Assembly (NCBI GenBank): GCA_905181615.1
Contig: CAJIYH010000003.1
Location: 124,001-188,000 of the forward strand
Source: an uncultured Flavobacteriaceae bacterium
Lineage (GTDB): Bacteria > Bacteroidota > Bacteroidia > Flavobacteriales > Flavobacteriaceae
Length of the DNA stretch: 64,000 nt
Direction of reading: 5' to 3'
The notes under the pieces were generated by a model that was not told the DNA's origin, searched no databases, and was given only the letters and a program-made list of their open reading frames with translations. Shown piece by piece: positions 38,297 to 46,157 of the stretch. Position 1 is the stretch's first letter; the number at the start of each line of letters is the position of its first letter. The translations under genes and the position numbers were made by a program.

Positions 38297-38304
38297 TATG
38301 TTTG
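38297..38304 (+). promoter_or_regulatory. -7 promoter box of the phosphate-cluster lipoprotein gene
   Basis: TATGTTTG matches TAnnTTTG, 28 bases before the ATG at 38333, and follows the 11-bp repeat array at the spacing expected of an activator-dependent promoter with no -33 box of its own. Confidence 0.6.
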
Positions 38305-38332
38305 TGGAGCAATTAAAAATTAAATTATTCTT

Positions 38333-39619
38333 ATGAAAAATTCAACAAATAAATCTAGCCTTTTAACTTTAATGATGTTTAGTTTTTCGCTGATTTCTTG
38401 TAGTTCTGATCCAGAAACTATTATTGAAACTGTGACCATAACAGAAACTGTAACTGTAACAACAGTTATTCCAACTCCAGACACAGAAACTGTTGGTTCA
38501 GGAGGTATTACTTTTATTGATGACTCTCAAACTTGGTCAAGTGATCGTGTATGGATTATGAATGGAAAAATTGTAGTACGTTCAGGGGGATCTTTAACGA
38601 TAGAATCGGGGACAATTGTTAAGGCTCAAAACGGTCAGGGAGTAAATGCTACTGCTTTAGTTATAGCCGCAGGAGCTACAATTAATGCTGTTGGAACTTC
38701 TGATGCTCCAATTATATTTACTGACATCGAAGACAGCATTTCTTATGGTGATGGTGTTATTAGCCCAAATCGTGAACCAACCGATACAGGAAAATGGGGT
38801 GGAGTTATCGTCTTGGGAAATGCAATTGTTGGCGAAGACGGTGGTTCTGATGATATTGAAGGAATTGCTGAAGGTTTTGACTGGACAACTTACGGAGGAG
38901 ATAATGACTCGGATTCTTCTGGCTCTATATCTTACGTGTCTATTCGTCACAGTGGAACACAGTTAGCTGGAGGCGATGAGATTCAGGGTCTTACTTTAGG
39001 GGGAGTTGGTTCTGGAACTGAACTTAATAATATCGAGGTAGTAGGAAGTAATGATGATGGAATTGAAATTTTTGGGGGTGCAGCTGTACTTACCAACATA
39101 TTAATTTTAAACCAGAGAGATGATGCTATCGATTTAGATGAAGGATATAGAGGGTCTATTACTAATGTCTTGATTCAGATGCGTTCAAATTCTGATAACC
39201 CTTTTGAAATCGATGGAACTGAAGACAGTACAGGAGTAATTGGAGGGTCATTTACAGTTAATAATGTAACTATTTACGGAAATGCTTCGCCTGAATCCGG
39301 AAAGAATAATTTAGGGGACTGGAAAAGTGATGCTACTGGTTTAACTAATAATGTTGTGTATAAGAATGTTGATGATCTTACTATCAAGGGAATCGATGCT
39401 GATACTTACAGCGGTATTGCTACTGAAAAAAGCTCAGACAATCTTAACTTCAATAACTTTTATTTTATGTCCGCAAAGTCAACTTTAGATGAAATATTTG
39501 CTAAAACAACAGTGACTGATTACGCTGACTGGGCTAAAGTATCAACTTCACAGGTTGAAACTACAGGTGCAGATGAATCTTTGTTTCCTTGGACTCTTTG
39601 GAGTGCTTTACAAAATTAA
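38333..39619 (+). CDS. Surface lipoprotein with beta-helix-like repeats, phosphate cluster
   Basis: The 428-residue protein has a clear lipobox (FSLISC, modified Cys23) followed by acidic residues and a Thr/Val/Glu-rich linker (ETIIETVTITETVTVTT). The body reads as a beta-helix: GKIVVRSGGSLTIESGTIVK, APIIFTDIED, GKWGGVIVLGNAIVGEDGG, DIEGIAEGFDWTTYGGDNDS, NNIEVVGSNDDGIEIFGGAA and DDAIDLDEGYRGSITNVLI. No enzyme motif is recognised. It precedes a TonB-dependent receptor and is preceded by a Pho-box-like array, so a role in binding a phosphate-containing ligand at the cell surface is a reasonable inference, but untested. Confidence 0.8.
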   Translation: MKNSTNKSSLLTLMMFSFSLISCSSDPETIIETVTITETVTVTTVIPTPDTETVGSGGITFIDDSQTWSSDRVWIMNGKIVVRSGGSLTIESGTIVKAQNGQGVNATALVIAAGATINAVGTSDAPIIFTDIEDSISYGDGVISPNREPTDTGKWGGVIVLGNAIVGEDGGSDDIEGIAEGFDWTTYGGDNDSDSSGSISYVSIRHSGTQLAGGDEIQGLTLGGVGSGTELNNIEVVGSNDDGIEIFGGAAVLTNILILNQRDDAIDLDEGYRGSITNVLIQMRSNSDNPFEIDGTEDSTGVIGGSFTVNNVTIYGNASPESGKNNLGDWKSDATGLTNNVVYKNVDDLTIKGIDADTYSGIATEKSSDNLNFNNFYFMSAKSTLDEIFAKTTVTDYADWAKVSTSQVETTGADESLFPWTLWSALQN

Positions 39620-39649
39620 TGAATCAATAAAACATAATTCTTTATTAAA

Positions 39650-39679
39650 GTCTCCCCAAATCATATGATTTGGGGAGAC
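39650..39679 (+). terminator. Perfect 30-bp palindrome between lipoprotein and receptor genes (terminator or attenuator)
   Basis: The arm GTCTCCCCAAATCAT is followed at once by its exact reverse complement, 15 pairs with no spacer; a T-rich stretch (CATTTATATTTATT) follows. It lies 30 bases after the lipoprotein stop and 17 before the receptor ATG at 39697. It may reduce read-through so the lipoprotein is made in excess of the receptor, or protect the 3' end of the lipoprotein message. Confidence 0.7.
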
Positions 39680-39696
39680 CCATTTATATTTATTAC

Positions 39697-42507
39697 ATGA
39701 AAAAAACACTCTCAATACTTCTAATTTTAATTACAACTCTTAGTTTTTCACAAACAATAATTACGGGTAAGATAATAGATACTGAATTTAATGATGTACT
39801 TCCTTTTGCAAATATTATTCTAAAAAAGAACTCTGATGATAGTTTCATTCAAGGATTAATTTCTGATTTTGACGGAAAATTTCGATTCGATGTAATTAAT
39901 GGAGAATATTCATTAGAAATTTCTTTTGTAGGTTATGAAACAAAAAAAATAACAGGAATTCAAATTACAGATGTTAAAGAATATGTAGTAGATATATATT
40001 TAAGCCCTTTGGCGAATTCACTTGAAGAAGTTATAGTAACTACTTCACAACGGAAAAATTCTGAAGTTGCAGTTTTATTAATTCAAAAGAAATCAATTAA
40101 TTTAATTGATGGACTATCCTCACAATCAATAAAAAGGACAGGAGACAATAATTTAGCTTCTGCAATAAAGCGAGTGCCTGGAGTATCGGTTCAGGATGGA
40201 AAATTTGTATACGTTAGAGGATTAGGTGATAGATATTCGAAAACACTTTTGGGAGGGCTTGAAATCCCGGGTTTAGATCCTGACAAAAACACTTTGCAAT
40301 TAGATGTATTTCCAACCAACATTCTAGATAACATTATCATTAATAAGTCTGCAAGTGCGGATTTAAATGCGGATTTCAGTGGGGGAATTGTAAACATAAT
40401 TCTAAAAGATTTCTCAAACTTGCCTCAATACAGTTTTTCCGTGTCTGGAAGCTACAATCCAGAAATGAATTTTGTTAATCAAGCAATCAGAAATAATCAA
40501 AACGGGGTTAATTTCTTGGGATTCAACAACGGATACTTCGATCGACCTATTGGAGCGCAACAAGTAATTCCTCTTCCAGAACAAAATGCTTTGGGAAACT
40601 CAGGAGTGCTTAACAAAATCACAAGTTTATTTGAACAACAAATGGCTGTTAATAGATACCGAAGTGGAGGTGATTTTAGTGTTGGAGCTACAGCGTCTAA
40701 TCAGTTTAGAATGAAAAATGAAACAACAATTGGATATATTGCTGCTTTTGGGTTTCGATCTGACACAGACTACTTTGAAGACTATCAAACAGGAACTATT
40801 GCAAAAGAAACTTCTGGCATAGAAAATAATACTTCTCAAAGAGGAGAGTTGGGAGTTATAAAAAAACTAGCCAGTGCGCTTATTGGAATATCCTTCAAAA
40901 CTAAAAACTCCAAGTACAATCTAAATTTATTAAATTTAAGAAGTGCAGAATCAAATGCTATTTTTGCCCAATATGCAGATTACTTAGAAAATCCCTACAC
41001 CGGGGTAGCAAATATTTTAACATACACAGAGCGAAATATTGTTTCTATTCCTTTTAGTGCAAAGCATATCTTAAGAGAAGGAAAATCTATTATTGAATGG
41101 AAAGTGGCGCCTTCTTTTGCTGAAGTTTTTGATAAAGATTTCAAGAAGACCGTTTTTGAAACAGATTCAAACCTTTCTTATTTTACAATTTCTCCCTCTA
41201 CAACACAACTACCACAAAGACTTTGGAGAACATTAAAAGAGGATGCTATCGCAAGTAAGATTCTGTATACTCATAAAATAGAGGAGGGAAAGATTAAAGG
41301 AAAAATAAAAACTGGAGTTGCTTTTTCTTCAAAAAACAGAAGTTTTAGAACATCTAATTACGCTATAGATTTTATTGGACGAAGTGATGAATTATTAGGT
41401 AACCCTGATAATCTTTTGGATCCTTCTAATCTTTGGACTGCACAAAATAATAGAGGTTCTCATGTTATAGGAAGTTATCAAAGAACAAATCAGTATGATG
41501 CCGAAAGTAAAAACATTGCTGGATTTCTTTCAGCAGAATTAAAACTCTCCAAAAAATGGAAATCAACTCTTGGCATACGATTTGAAAACTACAACATGAC
41601 TTATACTGGAGAAACAATAGATCAAATAGTTTATGATAATTCTAAATTAATTGATGTTAAAGATTTTTTTCCTTCAATTAATATTATTAATTCTCTAAAT
41701 GAACAGACTAATCTTCGTTTATCATATTCCAGAACTACTGCCCGTCCTAGTTTTAAAGAGAACTCATCGGCTCAAGTTTTTGATCCCATTACAGAAAGAT
41801 ACTTCATTGGCAATCCTGAACTAAAACCAAGCTATATTAATAATTTAGATTTAAGGTTTGAAAAATATGGTGAAGGAAATCAGTTTTATGCTCTGAGTGG
41901 GTTTTACAAAAACTTTAATGATCCAATAGAGATAGTTGCATTAGGGTTAAATTCTCCAAATCAGCTAATTGGAAGAAATAACACTCGAGCAACAGTAGTT
42001 GGATTGGAATTAGAATACCGGAAAAATGTTTTGGAAACTGACACAAAAAAGTTCTCAATTAATATAAACACTTCTTTAATTTACTCCCAACAGAAAATGA
42101 GTGATTCGGAATATCAGGGTAGAGTTTTAACTGAACCCAATCGTTTAATTAGTAAAAACAGAGAGCTTCAAGGGCAGTCTCCATTCATACTAAACGCTGG
42201 ATTAACTTATTCTAAAATTAATAAAAATATAGAATATGGATTGTTTTACAATGTTCAAGGAAAAACTCTTGAGGTTGTTGGAGTTGGAAACATTCCTGAT
42301 GTTTACACGGACCCCTTTAATAACTTAGACATTGTCATAACCAAAAAATTGGGAGAAACCCAAAATCAAACCATAACATTCAAGATTCAGAATATTCTTG
42401 GAGATTATAAAGAGAGTTATTACGATTACTATGGTGAGGAGCAAAGATTGTTTTCTCTATTTAAAGTTGGTAGATCCATTAGTTTAGGTTACAGTATGAA
42501 ATTCTAG
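39697..42507 (+). CDS. TonB-dependent outer-membrane receptor, phosphate cluster
   Basis: The protein has 936 residues from the ATG at 39697, chosen because it gives the signal peptide (TLSILLILITTLSFSQ) and leaves the palindrome non-coding; the frame extends 9 codons further. After the signal comes a carboxypeptidase-regulatory-like domain (ITGKIIDTEFNDVLPFANII), then the plug (GVSVQDGKFVYVRGLGDRYS, LLGGLEIPGLDPD) and a long beta-barrel ending in an aromatic residue (LGYSMKF). It imports a ligand using TonB energy. It is not SusC-like: no SusD gene follows. The position between a Pho-box lipoprotein and a phosphate porin suggests uptake of a phosphate-containing compound. Confidence 0.88.
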   Translation: MKKTLSILLILITTLSFSQTIITGKIIDTEFNDVLPFANIILKKNSDDSFIQGLISDFDGKFRFDVINGEYSLEISFVGYETKKITGIQITDVKEYVVDIYLSPLANSLEEVIVTTSQRKNSEVAVLLIQKKSINLIDGLSSQSIKRTGDNNLASAIKRVPGVSVQDGKFVYVRGLGDRYSKTLLGGLEIPGLDPDKNTLQLDVFPTNILDNIIINKSASADLNADFSGGIVNIILKDFSNLPQYSFSVSGSYNPEMNFVNQAIRNNQNGVNFLGFNNGYFDRPIGAQQVIPLPEQNALGNSGVLNKITSLFEQQMAVNRYRSGGDFSVGATASNQFRMKNETTIGYIAAFGFRSDTDYFEDYQTGTIAKETSGIENNTSQRGELGVIKKLASALIGISFKTKNSKYNLNLLNLRSAESNAIFAQYADYLENPYTGVANILTYTERNIVSIPFSAKHILREGKSIIEWKVAPSFAEVFDKDFKKTVFETDSNLSYFTISPSTTQLPQRLWRTLKEDAIASKILYTHKIEEGKIKGKIKTGVAFSSKNRSFRTSNYAIDFIGRSDELLGNPDNLLDPSNLWTAQNNRGSHVIGSYQRTNQYDAESKNIAGFLSAELKLSKKWKSTLGIRFENYNMTYTGETIDQIVYDNSKLIDVKDFFPSINIINSLNEQTNLRLSYSRTTARPSFKENSSAQVFDPITERYFIGNPELKPSYINNLDLRFEKYGEGNQFYALSGFYKNFNDPIEIVALGLNSPNQLIGRNNTRATVVGLELEYRKNVLETDTKKFSININTSLIYSQQKMSDSEYQGRVLTEPNRLISKNRELQGQSPFILNAGLTYSKINKNIEYGLFYNVQGKTLEVVGVGNIPDVYTDPFNNLDIVITKKLGETQNQTITFKIQNILGDYKESYYDYYGEEQRLFSLFKVGRSISLGYSMKF

Positions 42508-42529
42508 ATGTTTAGAAAAAAATAATATC

Positions 42530-42568
42530 ATAACATTAAGTTAACATTAAAGTAATGATTAATTAACA
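42530..42568 (+). promoter_or_regulatory. Second Pho-box-like array, upstream of the porin gene
   Basis: TAACA at 42531, TAACA at 42542, TAATG at 42553 and TAACA at 42564 begin exactly 11 bases apart; the second and fourth are preceded by T, giving TTAACA. It is the same pattern as at 38238-38276 and lies 30 bases before the porin ATG, in the gap behind the receptor gene. No TAnnTTTG -7 box is found at the expected distance, so the exact start of transcription is unclear. Confidence 0.65.
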
Positions 42569-42597
42569 ATTTCGCGTTAATTAATTAAAAATCCTAT

Positions 42598-43794
42598 ATG
42601 TGGTATTTTAAAAAAGTCTCTTTGATATTAATTTTATCGATATCATGTGCATTTGCACAGGAAGTAACTACTTCTAAGTTTGGTAAAGGATTGCTTGATA
42701 TCACAGGTAAAGACAGTACATTTTATATGAATTTTAGTGCCCGAATGCAATACCTTAGCTCTACTAGTTGGAATGAAGGCGACTTTGAAGGTCGAGAATC
42801 TAACTTTTTGGTTAGACGTGCACGTCTAAAATTCAGTGGTTTTGCATACAATCCAAAACTTACTTATAAATTAGAGTTAGGGTTATCTAATAGAGACATA
42901 TCGGGAGCTTCTGCTTTTACGAGTAATGCTCCTCGTTATATTCTTGATGCTTATGTGCGTTGGAATTTTTATAAGAATTTTATTCTTCAAGCAGGTCAAG
43001 GAAAACTACCTGGTAATATTGAGCGTGTAATTTCTTCTGGTAATTTAGCATTGGTTGATCGATCTTTATTAAACAGCAAGTTTAATATTGACCGTGATTT
43101 GGGAATTCAGTTTCGTCATCATTTCAAACTTTCAGAAAACTTTATTGTAAAAGAGATTTTTGCTGTTTCTCAAGGTGAAGGAAGAAACATAACCAAAGGA
43201 AATTTAGGGGGCCACCAATACACAAGTCGTATAGAAGTTCTTCCTTTTGGAAATTTCAAAAGTAAAGGTGATTATAAAGGAGCAGATTTAGATCGCGAAC
43301 AAAAACCTAAACTTTTAGTTGGAGTTGTCTATGATGTAAATAATGATGCAGTAAAAACTAGAAGTAATATGGGTTCTTATCTCGAAACTAAAGAAGGTTT
43401 ATATCAAACTGATATTAACACGCTATTTTTTGACACACACTTTAAGTACAAAGGGTTTTCGTTAATGGCAGAATATGCAGATCGTGATGCAGATGAGCCA
43501 GTTGCAAGAAATGAGGACAATAGCCTCACAGGTGATGTAGTTAATATTGGAAATGCTACAAACATTCAAATGGGATATGTAATGCCTTCAAATTTAGCAA
43601 TTACAGGCCGTTATACTAATATTAACTTTGACTCTATAGTTTCTTCAAATAATAAGATTACACAATATACATTAGGTTTATCTAAGTATGTCGCAAAGCA
43701 TAAATTAAAAGTACAAACAGACATAACATACGAAGATTCAGTATCTTCAACAAACAAAATCGTATACCGTTTACAATTTGACATTCACTTCTAA
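42598..43794 (+). CDS. Phosphate-selective porin (OprO/OprP family)
   Basis: The 398-residue protein has a signal peptide (VSLILILSISCAFAQ) and the pattern of an OprP-type barrel: FYMNFSARMQYLSSTSWNEG, FLVRRARLKFSGFAYNPKLT, YVRWNFYKNFILQAGQGKLP, a loop with the arginine- and lysine-rich stretches typical of anion channels, and a C-terminal strand ending in Phe (VYRLQFDIHF). It lets phosphate or polyphosphate through the outer membrane when phosphate is scarce. It is followed after 11 bases by the PiT transporter gene and preceded by a Pho-box-like array. Confidence 0.88.
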   Translation: MWYFKKVSLILILSISCAFAQEVTTSKFGKGLLDITGKDSTFYMNFSARMQYLSSTSWNEGDFEGRESNFLVRRARLKFSGFAYNPKLTYKLELGLSNRDISGASAFTSNAPRYILDAYVRWNFYKNFILQAGQGKLPGNIERVISSGNLALVDRSLLNSKFNIDRDLGIQFRHHFKLSENFIVKEIFAVSQGEGRNITKGNLGGHQYTSRIEVLPFGNFKSKGDYKGADLDREQKPKLLVGVVYDVNNDAVKTRSNMGSYLETKEGLYQTDINTLFFDTHFKYKGFSLMAEYADRDADEPVARNEDNSLTGDVVNIGNATNIQMGYVMPSNLAITGRYTNINFDSIVSSNNKITQYTLGLSKYVAKHKLKVQTDITYEDSVSSTNKIVYRLQFDIHF

Positions 43795-43805
43795 AAAATA
43801 AAAAA

Positions 43806-46079
43806 ATGGATAATATTTATTTCATACTAGTTTCGATTCTTGCAGTTTTAGCAATCGGTGATCTTATTGTCGGAGTTAGTAATGATGCTGTCAATTTTTT
43901 GAATTCTGCAGTAGGGTCTAAAGCAATTCCCTTTAAAACCATTATGATTTTGGCTTCTTTAGGGGTTGCCTGTGGAGCATTATTTTCCAGTGGATTGATG
44001 GAGGTTGCTCGAAAAGGAATTTTTAATCCTGGAGAATTTTACTTCGATGAAATTATTTTGATTTTCACGGCAGTAATGTTAACTGATATTCTGCTTTTAG
44101 ACTTTTTCAACACACTCGGCATGCCAACCTCAACAACGGTTTCTATCGTTTTTACTTTATTGGGGGCAGCTGTATTTATGTCTATTATTAAAATAAGTGA
44201 AACCACCGGAGATTTTAGTGAAATAGTTAATTATATAAATACAGCTAAGGCAATACAGATCATTTCAGGTATTTTACTCTCCGTAGTTGTTGCGCTTACT
44301 GTAGGTGCAATCGTTCAATGGTTTTCTAGACTATTCCTAACCTATAAGTTTGAGGGAAAAGCAATATGGGTAAGTGCACTTTTTGGAGGTATTGCACTTT
44401 CTGCAATTACTTATTTCATTTTAATGAAAGGTATTAAAGGAACTCCTTTTGCAAACATAAAATATGATTTATTAGGAGGTGTGAAAATCAAAGACTTATT
44501 AGAACAAGAAGTTTTTAAAGTAGTTCTAGCAAATTTCTTAGTTTGGATTGGAGTTTCATTTGTGTTAATAAAGTTCTTGAAAGCAAACATATATAAAATT
44601 ATTATTGGAATTGGAACATTTGCACTTGCATTGGCATTTGCCGGGAACGACCTGGTTAATTTCATTGGTGTTCCAATTGCAGCATATCAGTCATACGAAG
44701 CTTGGGTTATCTCTGGGGTTACTGCCACTGAATTCAGCATGGGGGTACTTTCTTCTAAAGTGGCTACACCTACAGTTTTATTGGTGATTTCTGGAGGAAT
44801 TATGGTTCTAACTTTATGGATATCCACCAAAGCAAAAAAGGTAATGAAAACAGAGCTAGATTTGTCTGATCAGAATTCTATTAAGGAACGCTTTCAGCCC
44901 AATTTTATTTCCAAAGGAATTGTAAAATCATTTCAATTAGTAGGTAGTGGTTTTAATGCATTACTTCCCTCTTCTCTAAAAGAAAAGATAGAAATTCAAT
45001 TTTCAGATGCTGATCTTGTATTAAAAAATCAAAACGACAAAGATGCTCCTTCTTTTGACATGTTACGTGCATGTATCAACCTGGTTGTTGCTTCTATTTT
45101 AATATCTATTGCAACTTCTTATAAACTTCCTTTATCTACTACTTATGTGACCTTTATGGTTGCTATGGGTACATCACTTGCAGACAGGGCTTGGAAGAGA
45201 GACAGTGCGGTTTATCGTGTTGCCGGGGTTCTTAGTGTTATTGGAGGTTGGTTTTTAACCGCTTTCGCTGCCTTTATTGTGTCTGGAATTATAGTCACTA
45301 TAATTTACTTAGGAGGCCCTCAAGCAATTGCAATTATTCTTTTTATAATCTTATTAATAATAGGTAAAAACTATTTGAAGCACAAAAACGAAAATTCGGA
45401 TCTTATTGATCTAGATGGCTTAGTAAAATCAGAAAGCAACTCCATTAAAGGTGTGATGGACGAGAGTACTAAAAATGTGATTAAAGTATTTAAACGTGTG
45501 GATAAAATTTACGCGATTCTTTCAGAAGGTCTTGCAAAGCATGACAAGAAAATCCTTAAAAAGGCAAGAAAAAATATCAATCGTTTGACCGAAGATGTTG
45601 AAAACCTTAGAGAAAATATTTTTTACTTCATTAAGAATTTAGAAGAATCTAGTTTGTCTGCAAGTAACTTCTATATTGTAATTCTAAGCCTTATTCAAGA
45701 CATAACAGATGATCTAGAATATATTGTAAAGAAGAGTTATAAACACGTAAATAACGATCACTCGAAGTTAAAATTAAGTCAAGTTCGTGATTTACAAAAT
45801 GTTTATGAACTAACAGAAGCTGTGTTTCATGAGGCTATGGAGGCATACAACAACAACTCTGAAGCTAAGATTAATCTAGTTTTAGAAAATCGTGAGGATA
45901 TCTTAAAACAACTTGACGAGAAAATTAACAATCAAATTGCACTTACACGAAATGAGGAAACCAGTCCAAAAAACACAACATTGTATTTTAATATTCTTTT
46001 AAAGTCTAAAGATTTATACCTCCATAAATTAAGTATCATGGAAACATTTTTAGACAATATTCGCAAGATTGAATCCTAG
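43806..46079 (+). CDS. PiT-family inorganic phosphate transporter with a PhoU-like C-terminal domain
   Basis: The 757-residue protein has two PiT halves, each with the signature aspartate-asparagine stretch (IGVSNDAVNFLNSAVGS near 20-36; FAGNDLVNFIGVPIAA near 278-293). There are about eleven to twelve helices, and then a soluble tail from about 540 with heptad-like, charged segments (IKVFKRVDKIYAILSEGLAK; RKNINRLTEDVENLRENIFY). The tail resembles a PhoU domain, which links phosphate uptake to signalling. It moves phosphate with a cation across the inner membrane. It starts 11 bases after the porin gene, so the two form an operon ended by the hairpin at 46101-46139. Confidence 0.9.
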   Translation: MDNIYFILVSILAVLAIGDLIVGVSNDAVNFLNSAVGSKAIPFKTIMILASLGVACGALFSSGLMEVARKGIFNPGEFYFDEIILIFTAVMLTDILLLDFFNTLGMPTSTTVSIVFTLLGAAVFMSIIKISETTGDFSEIVNYINTAKAIQIISGILLSVVVALTVGAIVQWFSRLFLTYKFEGKAIWVSALFGGIALSAITYFILMKGIKGTPFANIKYDLLGGVKIKDLLEQEVFKVVLANFLVWIGVSFVLIKFLKANIYKIIIGIGTFALALAFAGNDLVNFIGVPIAAYQSYEAWVISGVTATEFSMGVLSSKVATPTVLLVISGGIMVLTLWISTKAKKVMKTELDLSDQNSIKERFQPNFISKGIVKSFQLVGSGFNALLPSSLKEKIEIQFSDADLVLKNQNDKDAPSFDMLRACINLVVASILISIATSYKLPLSTTYVTFMVAMGTSLADRAWKRDSAVYRVAGVLSVIGGWFLTAFAAFIVSGIIVTIIYLGGPQAIAIILFIILLIIGKNYLKHKNENSDLIDLDGLVKSESNSIKGVMDESTKNVIKVFKRVDKIYAILSEGLAKHDKKILKKARKNINRLTEDVENLRENIFYFIKNLEESSLSASNFYIVILSLIQDITDDLEYIVKKSYKHVNNDHSKLKLSQVRDLQNVYELTEAVFHEAMEAYNNNSEAKINLVLENREDILKQLDEKINNQIALTRNEETSPKNTTLYFNILLKSKDLYLHKLSIMETFLDNIRKIES

Positions 46080-46100
46080 ATTTAGAAACTGTCTTAAATC

Positions 46101-46139
46101 AAAAAACTCCTTGTAATAATTTACATGGAGTTTTTTTTT
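46101..46139. terminator. Bidirectional terminator between PiT and nrdA
   Basis: Arms AAAAACTCCTTGTAA and TTACATGGAGTTTTT pair with one mismatch around TAAT, with A and T runs on either side. It ends the rightward phosphate operon and probably also the leftward nrdBA operon, whose last stop is at 46158. Confidence 0.82.
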
Positions 46140-46157
46140 AAAAAATCTAAAAAAATA

